Source: Clarkia xantiana subsp. parviflora
Taxonomy: Eukaryota > Streptophyta > Magnoliopsida > Myrtales > Onagraceae
Direction: 5' to 3'
Assembly: GCA_036873135.1 (NCBI GenBank)
Contig: JAPTYO010000012.1
Span: 10,982,090 to 11,046,089 of the forward strand
Length of the DNA: 64,000 nucleotides
Both the position numbers and the translations under genes were made by a program. Shown here piece after piece: positions 1 to 11,504 of this stretch. The notes under the pieces are model-generated. The model had not been told where the DNA came from. It made no database searches and was given only the letters and a program-made list of their open reading frames with translations. The stretch's first letter is position 1; every line of letters begins with the position of its first letter.

Positions 1-185
1 AGAAGTAAATCGAAACACATTCTTAAATAGGCGTGCATACTAAGAATTATACCAAGCATATCATGTTACTTAACCACATCGCAGAACCTAAGAGCAATAA
101 AACATTTCAATATTTCATCGACTAAGAAGCAGGAAAAAAACGGGTTTGTAAAGATGCATCTTTTAGCGTACCATCATCTACTGGA

Positions 186-1530
186 TTAGAGCATTATGTC
201 GATTTGATTGGTTTTCTTCACTGATGAATGCAATAACACGTTTGAATCCTTGACGTAGAGGCATGCTTGGAGAAACAGAAACAGACTCTCATTGATGCCA
301 CACTCTTCAATGTAACTGTGAAATGCAACGTCCCTCACATTTTCATCAAAATCCCTGCACATTATTGAAGAGTGTCAATACTCAATACTACTGAAAGTTA
401 CTCAAATAAGCATTTCAATCATTGTTATATGTCATATGTAAAAGCAATAAATATAATATAAAAAATATCTATGATAGACAACTAAGACAATTCTAGAATT
501 ACATTTGGTTGAATCATGAGCTGCTGTCCGAAAAGTGAGCTTTGTTGACTATTGTCTAGTCTTTAAAAAGAGATAACTTTAGTTGGTAATAGCTATTTAT
601 TAACTTATGTATACTAACTTCACTTAATGCATTATTGGTACTAGAATTTCTATGCCTTCATGTGTAGCTATTTTGTACCTCATTGAATTAGATAACAAAA
701 CTAAATGAAGACATAAACTAATAATGCAATAACTAAAGTTTATATCATGCAAAACTAAAATTGGCAAAAAGTTCATTGTGTAAAATATATATTTGTTTTT
801 GCAGAGCTAAATAATTCAACAATACTTTCACAACTAACGATAACATGCAAATGAACAAGTCTGGAGTCAAATATCACAATATACTGCTCACTGCATCTGC
901 ACTGTACAAGTCTAACTATAAATTTACCATAATCAAAATCCAATCTTTTGTGACATTAAATATTCCACAGGCTGGATGATTCTTCATATATCTAACTCAT
1001 AGCATAATTATAGAGAGTATACAACTCCCATTGGTAGGATATTTCACGTCTTAGCATCTTTCACCTATGCCGAAGTCCACAGTATTAGGTGCAAAATTTC
1101 AGTTGGTGTTCTTCCTAGTTACTGATATAACCCACATACCAAAAAAAGAAGTTTTCAGGGGAGAACAAACATTTTCATCCCCAATCCACTAACAACATCA
1201 ATTAGATAGATAAACTACAGCCATATGCAAGAGAAGAGAGTTGCAGGGTGCTGGACTTACTCGAAAACAAGACCATTGTACTTATTCGGCTCCTTAACAG
1301 TATAGCCGACCATCTTTGACTTTGCCTGCATTGAAACAGAGTGAATTCCCAATGCATCTGGATAGAGACCACACAGAAAATGCAATGCATAACTTTGGTC
1401 CGGCTTGGATACACTTACATGGAGGAACAACTGATTAATGTCATCCTCATCATCATCAGCTTATCCTCCAACTTCTTGAACCATGTTACCAATTCGCATC
1501 ACAAAAATGCTGATCTCTTCGTTACCAAAG
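186..1530 (-). pseudogene. Mitochondrial p32/MAM33-family (mitochondrial glycoprotein) gene remnant
   Basis: Two minus-strand exons read as the C-terminal half of a plant p32/MAM33-type protein, an acidic trimer-forming protein of the mitochondrial matrix. The first exon in view (about 1530 to 1261) contains an acidic stretch (DDDEDD), the segment LFLHVSVSKP, then LHFLCGLYPDALGIHSVSM and KYNGLVFE. A GTAAGT donor follows at 1260. The next exon (354 to 186, after a GCAG acceptor) continues in phase with EDFDEN, FHSYIEECGINESLFLFLQA and LYVKD, and ends at a TAA at 186-188. The joined frame holds an in-frame TAA at 1461-1463, just before the acidic stretch, and no N-terminal or transit-peptide exon is visible to the right, where AT-rich DNA and transposons begin. 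The intron (355-1260) holds nothing recognised. I infer a pseudogene or a gene cut off by the transposon nest. Family assignment is from remembered motifs. Confidence 0.6.
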
Positions 1531-1842
1531 GTTCGTGTAGTAAAGTTTGATGTTCGTGATTTTCAAGAAAAACAAGTCTTTTATCAAAATAAAACTTTGG
1601 ATTCTTGATCATGACAAGATTTGATCTTGAAACTTGAACACTAGCCCTAGTTTATGTGTTCCGGCCGAACTCTCTATAGGTGTTCAAGGTGAAATTTTTA
1701 ATTTCTTATTCTACAAGTAACCCTAATAGTGACAGGAATTTTTTATAATATTTTAAATATAATTTAGGCCGAAATTAAGCATAGGGATTAGGCCAAAATT
1801 AGGGCTAGGTTCACAAGATAATTGTGGATAGTAACTATCAAT

Positions 1843-1952
1843 ATATCTAGCACAATTTTAGGGATGTAGATATTATTGATAAATATAGTTGCCTAAAAGA
1901 TTGAGAAAATATATATTATTGATAGATTATATATCCCTAATATTGAATATTG

Positions 1953-2019
<67 letters not shown>

Positions 2020-2085
2020 TTGCCAAATATAAATATGTATATATGTTATCAATAATATCTAGATCCCTAAAATTGTGCTAGATAT
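1843..2085. repeat. 39-bp inverted repeat flanking a (TA)n microsatellite
   Basis: The left arm 1843-1881 is the reverse complement of 2047-2085 with one mismatch. Both arms contain tctagcacaattttaggga or its complement. Between them lies a nearly pure TA tract (about 1956-2016). The whole could fold into a long hairpin. It resembles a non-autonomous TIR or foldback element, but no flanking target duplication was found. Confidence 0.6.
1956..2016. repeat. (TA)n microsatellite
   Basis: About 30 uninterrupted TA dinucleotides. Confidence 0.95.
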
Positions 2086-2139
2086 GTTTGTGCCGAATTA
2101 TATATATATATATGGGCCGTCGTAATTTGGACTATGAGC

Positions 2140-2740
2140 TGTGGGCTCTAAGCATTTGGACTATGGGCCGCCGTAATTTGGAGCCCATTAATTAAGTTCA
2201 TGTACCTAAGAAATTAAGTAATGTCATATTAGGAATTTTGGGCTAGGCCTAAAATTTCAATTGACATGGGAGGCCCAAAATTGGGCCTCCCTAATAGCAT
2301 GGCCGGCCGACTTTACTAGGAGGGGTAAAGTGGACTTTTGTCCACTTTACTCCTCTTATAAATAAGGAGTCCTAGGAGGTTTTATTAAGGCTAATTCTCT
2401 CTTCCTAAGTAGTGAGAATAAAAGAAAACCCTCCTCCCTAAAACACTTAGTTCGGCCGCACCTACCAAGGAGCAAGAAGGTGCCAAATTGTGTCAAGAAA
2501 TTTACTCCGAAGATCCATCCCGCGAAGAATCGACCGAGGCTTTGTTGTGAGGCATAATCTGCGTAGGGCTTCTCTAAGAAGAACCTCTACAGGGAACCGT
2601 CCGGCGAATCGAGAACTCTCCTCAACGTTCTTGGGCTACGGGAAACATTATAGGTATGTGCATCTTATTCTGCTACGTATTAGTTACCTGGCACGTATCT
2701 AGGGTTTTGTTTCCGTAGTATTAATCCCCTAAATCCTACA
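2140..2740 (+). repeat. Copia LTR 1
   Basis: Aligns with the LTRs at 6323 and 10753 and ends in CCTACA. It contains a 24-bp palindrome around ggcccaaaattgggcc (2268-2291), a perfect 11-bp-stem hairpin (2325-2350) and a TATAAATA box (2357-2364). The start is uncertain because the first 20 bp read tgtgggctctaagcatttgg instead of tgttagcatttgg. Confidence 0.8.
2357..2364 (+). promoter_or_regulatory. TATA box of copia LTR 1
   Basis: TATAAATA directly downstream of the LTR hairpin. The same box is present at 6523-6530 and 10964-10971 in the other two LTRs. Confidence 0.6.
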
Positions 2741-2761
2741 GTTAGGACCATGATGTCGCAA

Positions 2762-5212
2762 GAAAAGTTGCCGACCTCCTACTGGGTGACACACTGATGA
2801 CTGCAACACATGTAGTAAACCTTGTTCATACAAAATCGGTGGACACGACACCATATGAGCTATGGACTGGTAAAGAGGTGAATCTTACTAGGCTGCAACC
2901 TTGGGGTTTTGCATCATACACTCATCAAATCGACATCTTTTTTAGCAAGTTGGGACCTAAATGATTGAAAAGTATCTTTATAAGGTACTCTGAAAATTCA
3001 AAGGGATACGTGTTTATAGCAGCTCAATCAAATGGTAGTGTGGTCGAGCATGAGTCCAGAGACGTCACATTCCTTGAGGACGAATTTCCTACGCTTGGCA
3101 ACATCAAAACGAACAAAGTCTTAATTGAACTAGAGCAGGATGATAATGATCATGTCCCACTTACTTCGAGAGGGAGATTTGAGGCAGAAACTCAAGTGAA
3201 CAAAAAATGAGGATGGAAACATTTTCATAGTAAATCTAGTGGGAGGAGTCAATCCAACTACACAGATCACTGTTGCTGCAGGTGTGAATCAAGTCGAACC
3301 TGATAATCATGTTCCTGAATCGTTGGATGAAAATCCTTTAATGCTGCAACTACCTACTGGTAACAGTGGGAATAGTACAACCAACTTGGTTCCTAGTACT
3401 AGTAACCGTAGAATTAATCTCGGAAGTGGAAATCCGAGACCAAGAAGTCGTCCTAGAAAAGTTGTTGGTGAAGGTTCAAGTAATGCTCTTGTTCCCAGTG
3501 GGAGTAATGCCCCGATAACGAGCATTATTCCGAGTGTGAGCGATGTTCAGGTTAAAGATGGGATTAACGAGCCTAGACGCAGTCAAAGGCATCGAACTTC
3601 TCTCAAGAAGTATCATATTGAAAGAGGCGAGTTATTCACTCTGACTTTGGTTGATGAACGTAACGGTTAAACAAGACATGCATGGACCTCAAGCGAAAGA
3701 ATGGAGGAAAGCAATAGAGGATGATATCGCATCTATGAAAGCTAATTTTTTTTTGTCTTTGGTTGATTTACCTGCTAACCGTAGAGCCATAGGTGCTAAG
3801 TGGGTTCTGAAATTGAAACTCACCGCTGATGGAGCCGTCGAGCGATACAAAGCTCGACTCGTTGCGAAACTATATACCATACTTCACGAAGTGGACTTTG
3901 ATGAGACATACTCACCGAATGTGCGTTATACCACAGTCCGAGCCATTTTGGCCTTGGTTGCCAGCCTCGATCTAGAGCTGCACCAAATGGATGTTAAGAT
4001 TGCATTCCTCCACGGAAACCTAGAGGAAGAGATCTAATGGAGTAACCGGAGGGTTATATTACTCCTGGTAACGAACGTAAAGTTTGCAAACTCCAAAGTT
4101 CCATCTACAGTCTTAAACAATCGTCCCGGCAATGGTACCGCAGATTCCACGAGGAAATCTTCGAAAATGAATTCGTGAATTTTCACGAGGATCCTTGCGT
4201 GTACACTAAGACCTATGGGTCAAAGTATGTCATCTTGACATTATATGTAGATGACATACTGATTGTCGCGAACGATGTGAGTTACATGAATGAATCAAAG
4301 TCCTGGTTAGCATCTATATTCGAGATGAAGGACATGGGAGAAGCCACGTATATCCTAAGCATTAAGATTGCTAGGGATCGGGCTACTCAGAAGTTATGTC
4401 TCTCTCAAGAATCCTATATCAACAAATTATTGAAAAAGTTCATATTACAAGATGCCAAACCCATGGATACGCCGGTTGTGTTTGGGTGCGCGTTGTCGAA
4501 ACGTGACGGCCCAAAAGACCTGGCTGAGCGTGAACATATGAAAAGTGCAGAATACCTTAGTATGGTTGGCATCTTAATGTATGCCATGCAATGCACTCGT
4601 CCAGACAGCCGTTACGCAGTGGGCCTAGTAGAACGATTCCAATCAGACCCTGGCTATCAACATTTAAAGGTCGTAAAACGAATTATTCGATACCTGAAAG
4701 GAGACACCGACTTTGGACTGTGTTATGAGGGTGGAAAACTAGAATTGACTAGGTTCAGTGACGCCGACCATGGTGGCGATCCGGATGATCGTAAGTCCAC
4801 CTCAAGAGGAGTATTCCTCCTTGCTAATGCCGTCATTTCACGGATGAGCAAGAAGCAATCATGTATCGCGTTGTCTATGATGGAATCTGAATTCGTGGCC
4901 CTCTCTAAGAACACACAGGAAGCGGTCTTGCTTAATAGGCTGTTAACTGCATTGCTTGGTGTCCAGGACGGGAGTAAGCCTTTAAAGGTGTACACTGATA
5001 GTCAAGCAGCAGCAGTTAAGAACCCTAAGTACCATAACAGGACGAAACACATTGATGTGAAATATAATTATGCTAAGAATATGGTTGATGAAAAATTAAT
5101 CATTGTATAATACTTGCCCACTGAAAGTACGATGACAGACTCATTAACTAAACTTTTACACATGGATGTTTTCGAAAAGCATGTTAAAATGTTGGGACTG
5201 CGTAGGGTTTAA
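2762..5212 (+). pseudogene. Decayed copia pol, first copy (integrase end, RT, RNase H)
   Basis: Reading frames in order: the end of integrase with TPYELWTGKE (2820-3190, one internal stop at 2962-2964), a Ser/Asn/Pro-rich linker (3239-3670), the first half of reverse transcriptase with WVLKLKLTADG and DVKIAFLHGNLEEEI (3651-4037), then the YVDD-box half of RT (LYVDDILI near 4240) and RNase H to 5110 (SDADHGGDPDD, TKHIDVKYNY). A stop at 5108-5110 precedes the normal end GLRRV at 5212. Stops and frameshifts near 4037-4175 break the polyprotein. Gag, protease and the integrase core are absent, so this copy cannot be autonomous. Confidence 0.85.
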
Positions 5213-6322
5213 GTGGCTTGTATTGTGATGATAACATTTTGAGATTTGAAATGATATTTGAATATAATGAATTTCGTTTTGGGTTTATGATACTCACGAC
5301 GTCATAATGTTTAAAATTACATCGGATTTTTACGGTCTATAAACTAGTCGTAGGAGGGTCAACCTCCAAAATGAAATAATGTCGAATGTGGGCCAAGCCT
5401 CGTCACACAGGTCGGCCGTCTTGACGGAGAGGGGGGCCTCTATCATATCAAGACCGGCTAAGAACCACGGTGGCAAACCTGGTTAAGCAGAACGATCATT
5501 TGGTTTTGGGGTAACACAACATGATCTACGTTCTGCAAATCGTCGTACCGAACTTTGTTCGTCAGACATCAATATTCTGGGCCAGATGACGAATCTGCGA
5601 TAGAGTATGAAATTTCCCACTCCTGTCTAAATTCAGGTTATACTATCGACGCACACTTCATACGGCGCGTGCCATGTTCGACCACGGGGTTAGGCTCGGT
5701 TGTGCTAGATAGAATCCATGAGATTCGGATGGGCACAAACTTTTTCACCTTGAATGTGTGACTTATCCCGAATTCTTTATGAAAAAGCATCCAAATTATC
5801 CTCACGGACTTAGAACTCATACCCAAGGTCAAACTCAATGTTCGCTTCCCGGCGTACGAGCGTAGTGCTAAACAAAAAGGCCAAGTAACCACGTCTTTGG
5901 AAACCAATTGACTTTGAATAAGGGTATGAGCAATGGGGATGGTCATGTACACTTGTAATTCTCCGACTCTTGTATTCACTAGGTGGCCACCAACCTGATA
6001 TTAGTTAAAGGTTTTGAATACTTGTGCGGATGTCTTGAATGAGTATTCCTATGTGGAAAATAGGCAATTGGAGAATCACAGTTGACCTAGGATATAGTGC
6101 GACGCTTTATTTTTCCACAGGTTGATTAGACATGGGGAATCAACGTTCCGTGGGCGCTACAACACTCCTAACATATGAGTAGCACGATGTCTGTCGTGTC
6201 CGTCGGTCGCACGACAAACCTCGTATGAACTATTCGGAGCAAGGATTGGATCGAAGACCAAATGCTGATGTGTTGGACGACAACATATTAATAGGCACCC
6301 TCCCATTCCGGCGAGTGAGAGC
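5213..6322. other. Noncoding 3' region of first copia copy
   Basis: Closely matches 9666-10752 of the second copy, ending in a purine-rich stretch (gcgagtgagagc) before the LTR. The minus strand holds a 113-codon open frame at 5638-5979 that is also open in the second copy. Confidence 0.65.
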
Positions 6323-6902
6323 TGTTAGCATTTGGATAATGGGTCGCCGTTATTGGGAGCCCATTAATATAAGTTAATTACCTAAGTAATTAGGTAATGT
6401 CACATTAGGGATTTTGGGCTAGGCCTAAAATCCCAATTGACATGAGAGGCCCAAAATTGGGCCTCCGGCCGAAATAGAGGTGAGAGCAAAGTGTAATTTT
6501 TTTTTTTTCACTTTGTTCCTCTTATAAATAGGGAGTGCTAGGAGGTTTTAAAAAGGCTATTTCTCTCCTCCTTTGTGGTGAGATTATAAAAAAACCCTCC
6601 TCCCTATTCTCCTAGTTCGGTCGAACCACCCTAGTCCTAGGAGGTTCCAAATTGTGTCAAGCAATTTACTCCGGAGATCCATCCCGCGAAGAATAGACTG
6701 GGGTTTTGCTGTGAGGCATAATCCGCGTAGGGCTTCTCTAACAGGAACCTCTTGGAACCGTCTGGCAGATCGAGAACTCCCCTTCGAGCGATCTAAGGTA
6801 CACATAATCTAAGTAGGTATGTGCACTATCTTCCGCCGCATATTAGTTACCTAGCACATATCTTGATATTGTTTCTGTTTTATCTACCCTCGTAATCCTA
6901 CA
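6323..6902 (+). repeat. Copia LTR 2 (shared middle LTR)
   Basis: TGTTAGCATT to CCTACA, 580 bp. It is homologous to LTR 1 and LTR 3, with a TATAAATA box at 6523-6530. The hairpin loop has expanded into a T-run (about 6497-6508), and part of the sequence after the GGCCTCC palindrome is missing relative to LTR 3. Confidence 0.85.
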
Positions 6903-7302
6903 GATGGGACACGTCGATTCAAAGTACAAATTTAATAAGAATTTTTTGTGATTTAATGTTTGGTATAAATTTTCAGCTACATTTAAGACCCATTTCGGGT
7001 TTTACTCATTGATTTAAAACAAGAATGAGTATGCCACTAAAGCTGCTACGATCTCGCAAAGAATCAATTGTTGCACAAGGTGAAAACCTAACGCACAATA
7101 TAAAGGTGGACAAAACCTTTGAAAATGAGTATGCAATGAAAATGGATATTTTATGTCAAGTGACTATCCGATTATACGCCTTTAACGACAAGATTGGCAA
7201 AGCATCCTTTCAAAATCATACACTTCTAGGACATAGTCTGAGACATGATTTCTTTAGCTCAACTTTTGATCTCATTCTAGGATGATATGATGTTGACTTT
7301 CA

Positions 7303-9665
7303 CTCATGTAGAACTTTGTTCCTACAATATCGGTTGTCACGACACCATGTGAGCTATAGACTGGCAATGAGCGAATCTTACCAAAATGCGACATTATAAT
7401 TGAAAAAAAAAGCAAAACACACATTGTAGCAGAAAATTACTGAGCAATAACTCTACAACATACATCTGTGTGGTAGCTCGGAAGAATGGTTGCGTGGTCG
7501 AATATGGATGTTACGTCGCTTGAGGATGATTTTCCATTGCTTTATTACATCAAAACGAATGAAGTCTAGAACTAGAGCAGGATGATGATGATCAGGTCCA
7601 ACTTACTTTGAGTGAGATATTTGAGGCAGCAACACAAGTGAACGACATGGTAAATGAGAATGGAGACATTTTCATAATAAATCCAGTGGGAGGAGTCAAT
7701 CCAACCACACAGGTCACTGTTGCTGTAGGTGCGAATCAAGTCGAACCTGATAATCATGTTGTTGAACCGTTGGATGAAAATCCAATATTACTTCAACTAC
7801 TTACTGGGGACAAGGAGTGGTACAACCAACTTGGTTCCTAGTCCTAGTAACCATGGAATTAATCTCGTAGATAGAATCCCGAGACCTAAAGGTCGTCCAA
7901 GAAAAGTTGTTGGTGAAGGTTCAAGTAACGCTCTTGTTCCCAGTGGGAGTATTGCACTGATAACGATCATTATTCCTAGCGGGAGCGTTTTTCAAGTTCA
8001 AGATGGGACTAACGAGCCTTGACGTAGTCAAAGGCATCGAACTTCTCCTAAGAAGTATCCCATCGAAAGAGGTGAGTTGTTCACTCTGACTTCGGTTGAT
8101 GAACCGGTAACGGTTAAACAAGCTATGGATGGACCTCAAGCGAAGGAATAGAGGAAATCAATTTAGGATGAGATCTCCTCTATGAAAGCTAATTCGGTGT
8201 GGTCTTTGGTTGATTTTCCTGCTAACCGCAGAGCAGTAGGGGAAAAGTGGGTTCTGAAGCTGAAACTCACTGCTGATGGAACTGTCGAGCGATACAAAGC
8301 TCGACTCGTTGCGAAAGGATATACCCAACTTCACAAAGTGGACTTTGATGAAACATACTCACCGAATTTGCGTTACACCACAGTCCGGGCCATTTTGGCT
8401 TTGGTTGCAAGCCTCGATCTGGAGTTGCACCAAATGGATGTTAAGACTGCATTCCTCCATGGAAATCTGGAGGAAGAGATCTATATGGAGAAACCGGACG
8501 GTTTCATTACTCCTGGTAACGAACATAAAGTTTTTAAACTCCAAAGATCGATATACGATCTTAAACAATCATCTCGACAATGGAAGCGCAAGTTCCACGA
8601 GAAAATCGTTGGAAACAGATTCGTGAATCTTCACGAGGATCCATGCGTGTACACTAAGACCTCTGGGTCTAGGTACGTCATCCTAAAATTATATGTGGAT
8701 GACATATTGATAGCCGCGAACGATGTAATTTCATGAATGAATCAAAGTCCTGGCTGACATCTGTATTCGAGATGAAAGACATGGGAGAAGCCACGTACAT
8801 CCTAGGCATTAAGATTCCTAGGGATCGGGCTACTCGCATGTTATGTCTCTCTCAAGAATCCCATATCAACACACTGTTGAAAAGGTTCAGACTGCAAGAT
8901 GTCAAGCCCGTGGATATGCCGGTTGTGTATGGGTGCGCGTTGTCGAAGTGCGACGGCCCGAAAAACTAAGCTGAGCGTGAACAGATGAAAAGTGCAGAAT
9001 ACCTTAGTATTGTTGGCAGCTTGATGTATGCCATGCAATGCACTCGTCTATACATCTGTTATGCTGTGGTTTTAGTAGCACGATTCCAATCAGACCCCGG
9101 CTATCAACATTTAAAGGCTGTGAAACGAATTATCCGATACTTGAAAGGTACTGTCGACTACGGACTGTGCTATAAAGGTGGAAAACTAGAATTGACGGGA
9201 TTCAGTGACGCCGACCACGGTGGCGATCCGGACGATTGTAAGTCCACCTCAAGAGGAGTGTTCCTCCTTGCTAATGCCGCCATTTCATGGATGAGCAAGA
9301 AGAAAACTTGTGTCGCGCTGTCAATGATGGAATCCGAATTCGTGGCCCTCTCTAAGAATGCACATGAAGTTGTTTGGCTTAAAAGGCTCTTAACTGCATT
9401 GCTTGGCGTCGAGGACGGTAGTAAGCCTGTGAAGGTATACTCTGACAGTCTAGCACCAATTGCAGCAGTTAAGAATCCTAAGTACCATAACAGGACAAAA
9501 CACATTGATGTGAAATACAATTATTCTAAGAATATGGTTGAAGACAAATTAATCACACTAGAACACTTGTCCATTGATAGTATGATGGCATACCCATTAA
9601 CCAAACTGTTACGCATGGATATTTTCGAAAAGCATGTTAGAATGCTGGGACTGCGTAGGGTTTAA
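7303..9665 (+). pseudogene. Decayed copia pol, second copy
   Basis: It starts with a faint integrase remnant (7303-7400, parallel to 2820-2890 of the first copy) and a linker (7608-8022). RT follows at 8182-8736 with WVLKLKLTADG, DVKTAFLHGNLEEEIYMEKP and LYVDDILIAAND, then 8733-8969 and RNase H 8985-9665 with SDADHGGDPDD, ALSMMESEFVALS and TKHIDVKYNY, ending GLRRV at the TAA. Breaks include a stop after LDPNG-like linker sequence near 8020, a frameshift near 8735 and a TAA at 8967-8969. It is better preserved than the first copy but still inactive. The 6903-7300 stretch between the LTR and pol is not recognised; it contains an 86-codon open frame (7025-7285) of unknown meaning. Confidence 0.85.
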
Positions 9666-10752
9666 GTGGCTTGTATTGTGATGATAACATTTTGATATTT
9701 AAATAGAATGAAATGCAATTTGAGTTTATGATTTTACGATGTCATAATGTTTGAATTACATCAGATTTTTACGGTCTATAAACTAGTCGTAGGAAGGAGA
9801 ACCTCCCAAGTAAAATAATGTCAAATGTGGGCCAAGCCTCGTCACACAGGCTCGGTCGTCTTGACGGAGAAGGGGACCTCTGCCATATCAAGAGCGGCTA
9901 AGAACTACGATGGCAAACCTGGTTAAGCAAAACGATCATTTGGTTTCAGAGTAACACGACATGATCTAAGTTTTGCAGATCGACGTGACGAACTTCGTTC
10001 GTCAAAGAACCACATTCTGGGCCAGATGATAACTGTGATAGTATATGACATTTCCCACTGAATAAATTCAGGTTATGCTATCGAAGCGCGCTTCATACTG
10101 CGCGTGCCATGTTCGACCACGGGGTTAGGCTCGGTTGTGCTAGATAGAATCCATGAGATTCGGATGGGCACAAACATTTTCACCTTGAACGTGTTACTTA
10201 TCCCGGATTCTTTATGAAAAAGCATCCAAAGTATCCTCACGGACTCAGAACTCATACCCAAGGTCAAGTTCAATGTTCGCTTCCCGGCGTACGAGCGTAG
10301 TGCTAAACAAAAAGGCCAAGTGACCACGTCTCTGGAAACCGGTTGAGTTTGACTAAGGGTATGAGCAATGGGGATGGTCATGTACACCTTTAATTCTCCG
10401 ACTCTTGTATTCACTAGGTGGCCACCAACCTGATATTAGTTAAAGGTTGTGAATACTTGTGCGGATGCCTTGAAGGAGTATTCCTATGTGGAAATTAGGC
10501 AATTGGAGAATCACAGTTGACCTAGGATATAACGCGGCACAATATTGTTTTAACAGGTTGATTAGAGATGGGGAATCAACGTTCAGCGGTCGCTACAACA
10601 CTCCTAACAGATGAGTAGCACAATGTTCGTCGTGTCCGTCGGTCGCACGGCAAACTCGTATGAACTATTCTGAAGCATGATTGGATCGAAGAGCAAATTT
10701 TGATGTGTTGGTCGATAACATATTAACATCCTCCCATTCAGCAAGTGGGAGC
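9666..10752. other. Noncoding 3' region of second copia copy
   Basis: Parallel to 5213-6322. It ends in a purine-rich tract (gcaagtgggagc) just before LTR 3. The antisense 113-codon frame is at 10073-10414. Confidence 0.65.
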
Positions 10753-11351
10753 TGTTGGCATTTAGAGAATGGCCGCCGTAATTGGGAGCCCATTAAATAA
10801 GAGTATGGTACCTAAGGAAATTGGGTAATGTCACATTAGGGATTTTGGGCTAGGCCTAAAATCCCAATTGACATGAGAGGCCCAAAATTGGGCCTCCCAC
10901 ACTCTATAGGCCGGCCGAAATATCTAGAAGGGCAAAGTGGACTTTTGTCCACTTTGCTCCTCTTATAAATAGGGAGTGCTATGGGGTTTATTAGTAGCTA
11001 ATATCTTCTTCCTTTGTGGTCAGATAAAAGAAATCCCTCCTCCCTAAACACTAGCATATTCGGCCGAACCACTTGTGTGCCAATGAGGTGCCAAATTGTG
11101 ATCAAGCAATTTACTCCGGTGATCCATCCCCGCTAAAGAATCGACAGAGGCTTTGCTGTGCAGACCAATCCACGTAGGGCTTCCTTAACCAGAACCTCTA
11201 CGGGAACCGTCCGGCGGATCGAGAACTCCCCGCAGTGACCCTGGGACTACGGAAATTGTTGTAGGTATGTGCACCATATTTCGCTGCGTAATTAGTTACC
11301 TTGCACGTATCTTGATTTGTTTTCGTAGTATTTATCCCCTATAATCCTACA
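10753..11351 (+). repeat. Copia LTR 3
   Basis: TGTTGGCATT to CCTACA, 599 bp, with a perfect hairpin (10932-10957) and a TATAAATA box (10964-10971). It abuts copia integrase code of another element at 11352. Confidence 0.85.
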
Positions 11352-11504
11352 GATGTCACTCCAACTGAACCTTGGAATGGAGCAAAGTCGTTTGCCAAAC
11401 ATCTCAAAGTGTTTGGTTCTCCATGCTACGTTCATGTCCTGGACCAGAAGAGGCACAAGCTGGAAGAAAAGGCGCTCCGTGGTATTTTTGTCGGCTATAG
11501 TTCT
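11352..11504 (+). pseudogene. Host copia element, integrase fragment (left part)
   Basis: Reads in frame as the end of a copia integrase: TPTEPWNGAKS, KVFGSPCYVHVLDQKRHKL, LRGIFVGYSS. The gypsy LTR starts at 11505. The same protein resumes at 22220 (QSKGYRIYNPITQKVV) in the same frame once the gypsy element and one target copy are removed. Everything upstream of this point in the host element (5' LTR, gag, protease, integrase core) is missing, replaced by the tandem copia array. Confidence 0.85.

Larger units (their letters stand above)
1550..2139. other. AT-rich spacer between p32 remnant and retrotransposon nest
   Basis: No coding signal. It holds an inverted repeat around a (TA)n tract, and near 2111-2131 a short sequence starting with tatgggccg that is repeated within the following LTR at about 2163-2182. 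Confidence 0.6.
2140..11351 (+). mobile_element. Tandem Ty1/copia array: LTR-body-LTR-body-LTR
   Basis: Three related LTRs (2140-2740, 6323-6902, 10753-11351) separate two homologous bodies on the plus strand. The bodies carry decayed pol genes that align to each other along their length, each followed by about 1.1 kb of shared noncoding 3' sequence. Both bodies lack recognisable gag and protease and begin near the end of integrase. The middle LTR serves as 3' LTR of the first copy and 5' LTR of the second, as expected from unequal recombination between elements. No matching 5-bp duplication is seen outside the array: the left flank reads gagc before 2140, the right flank gatgt after 11351. 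Confidence 0.85.
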
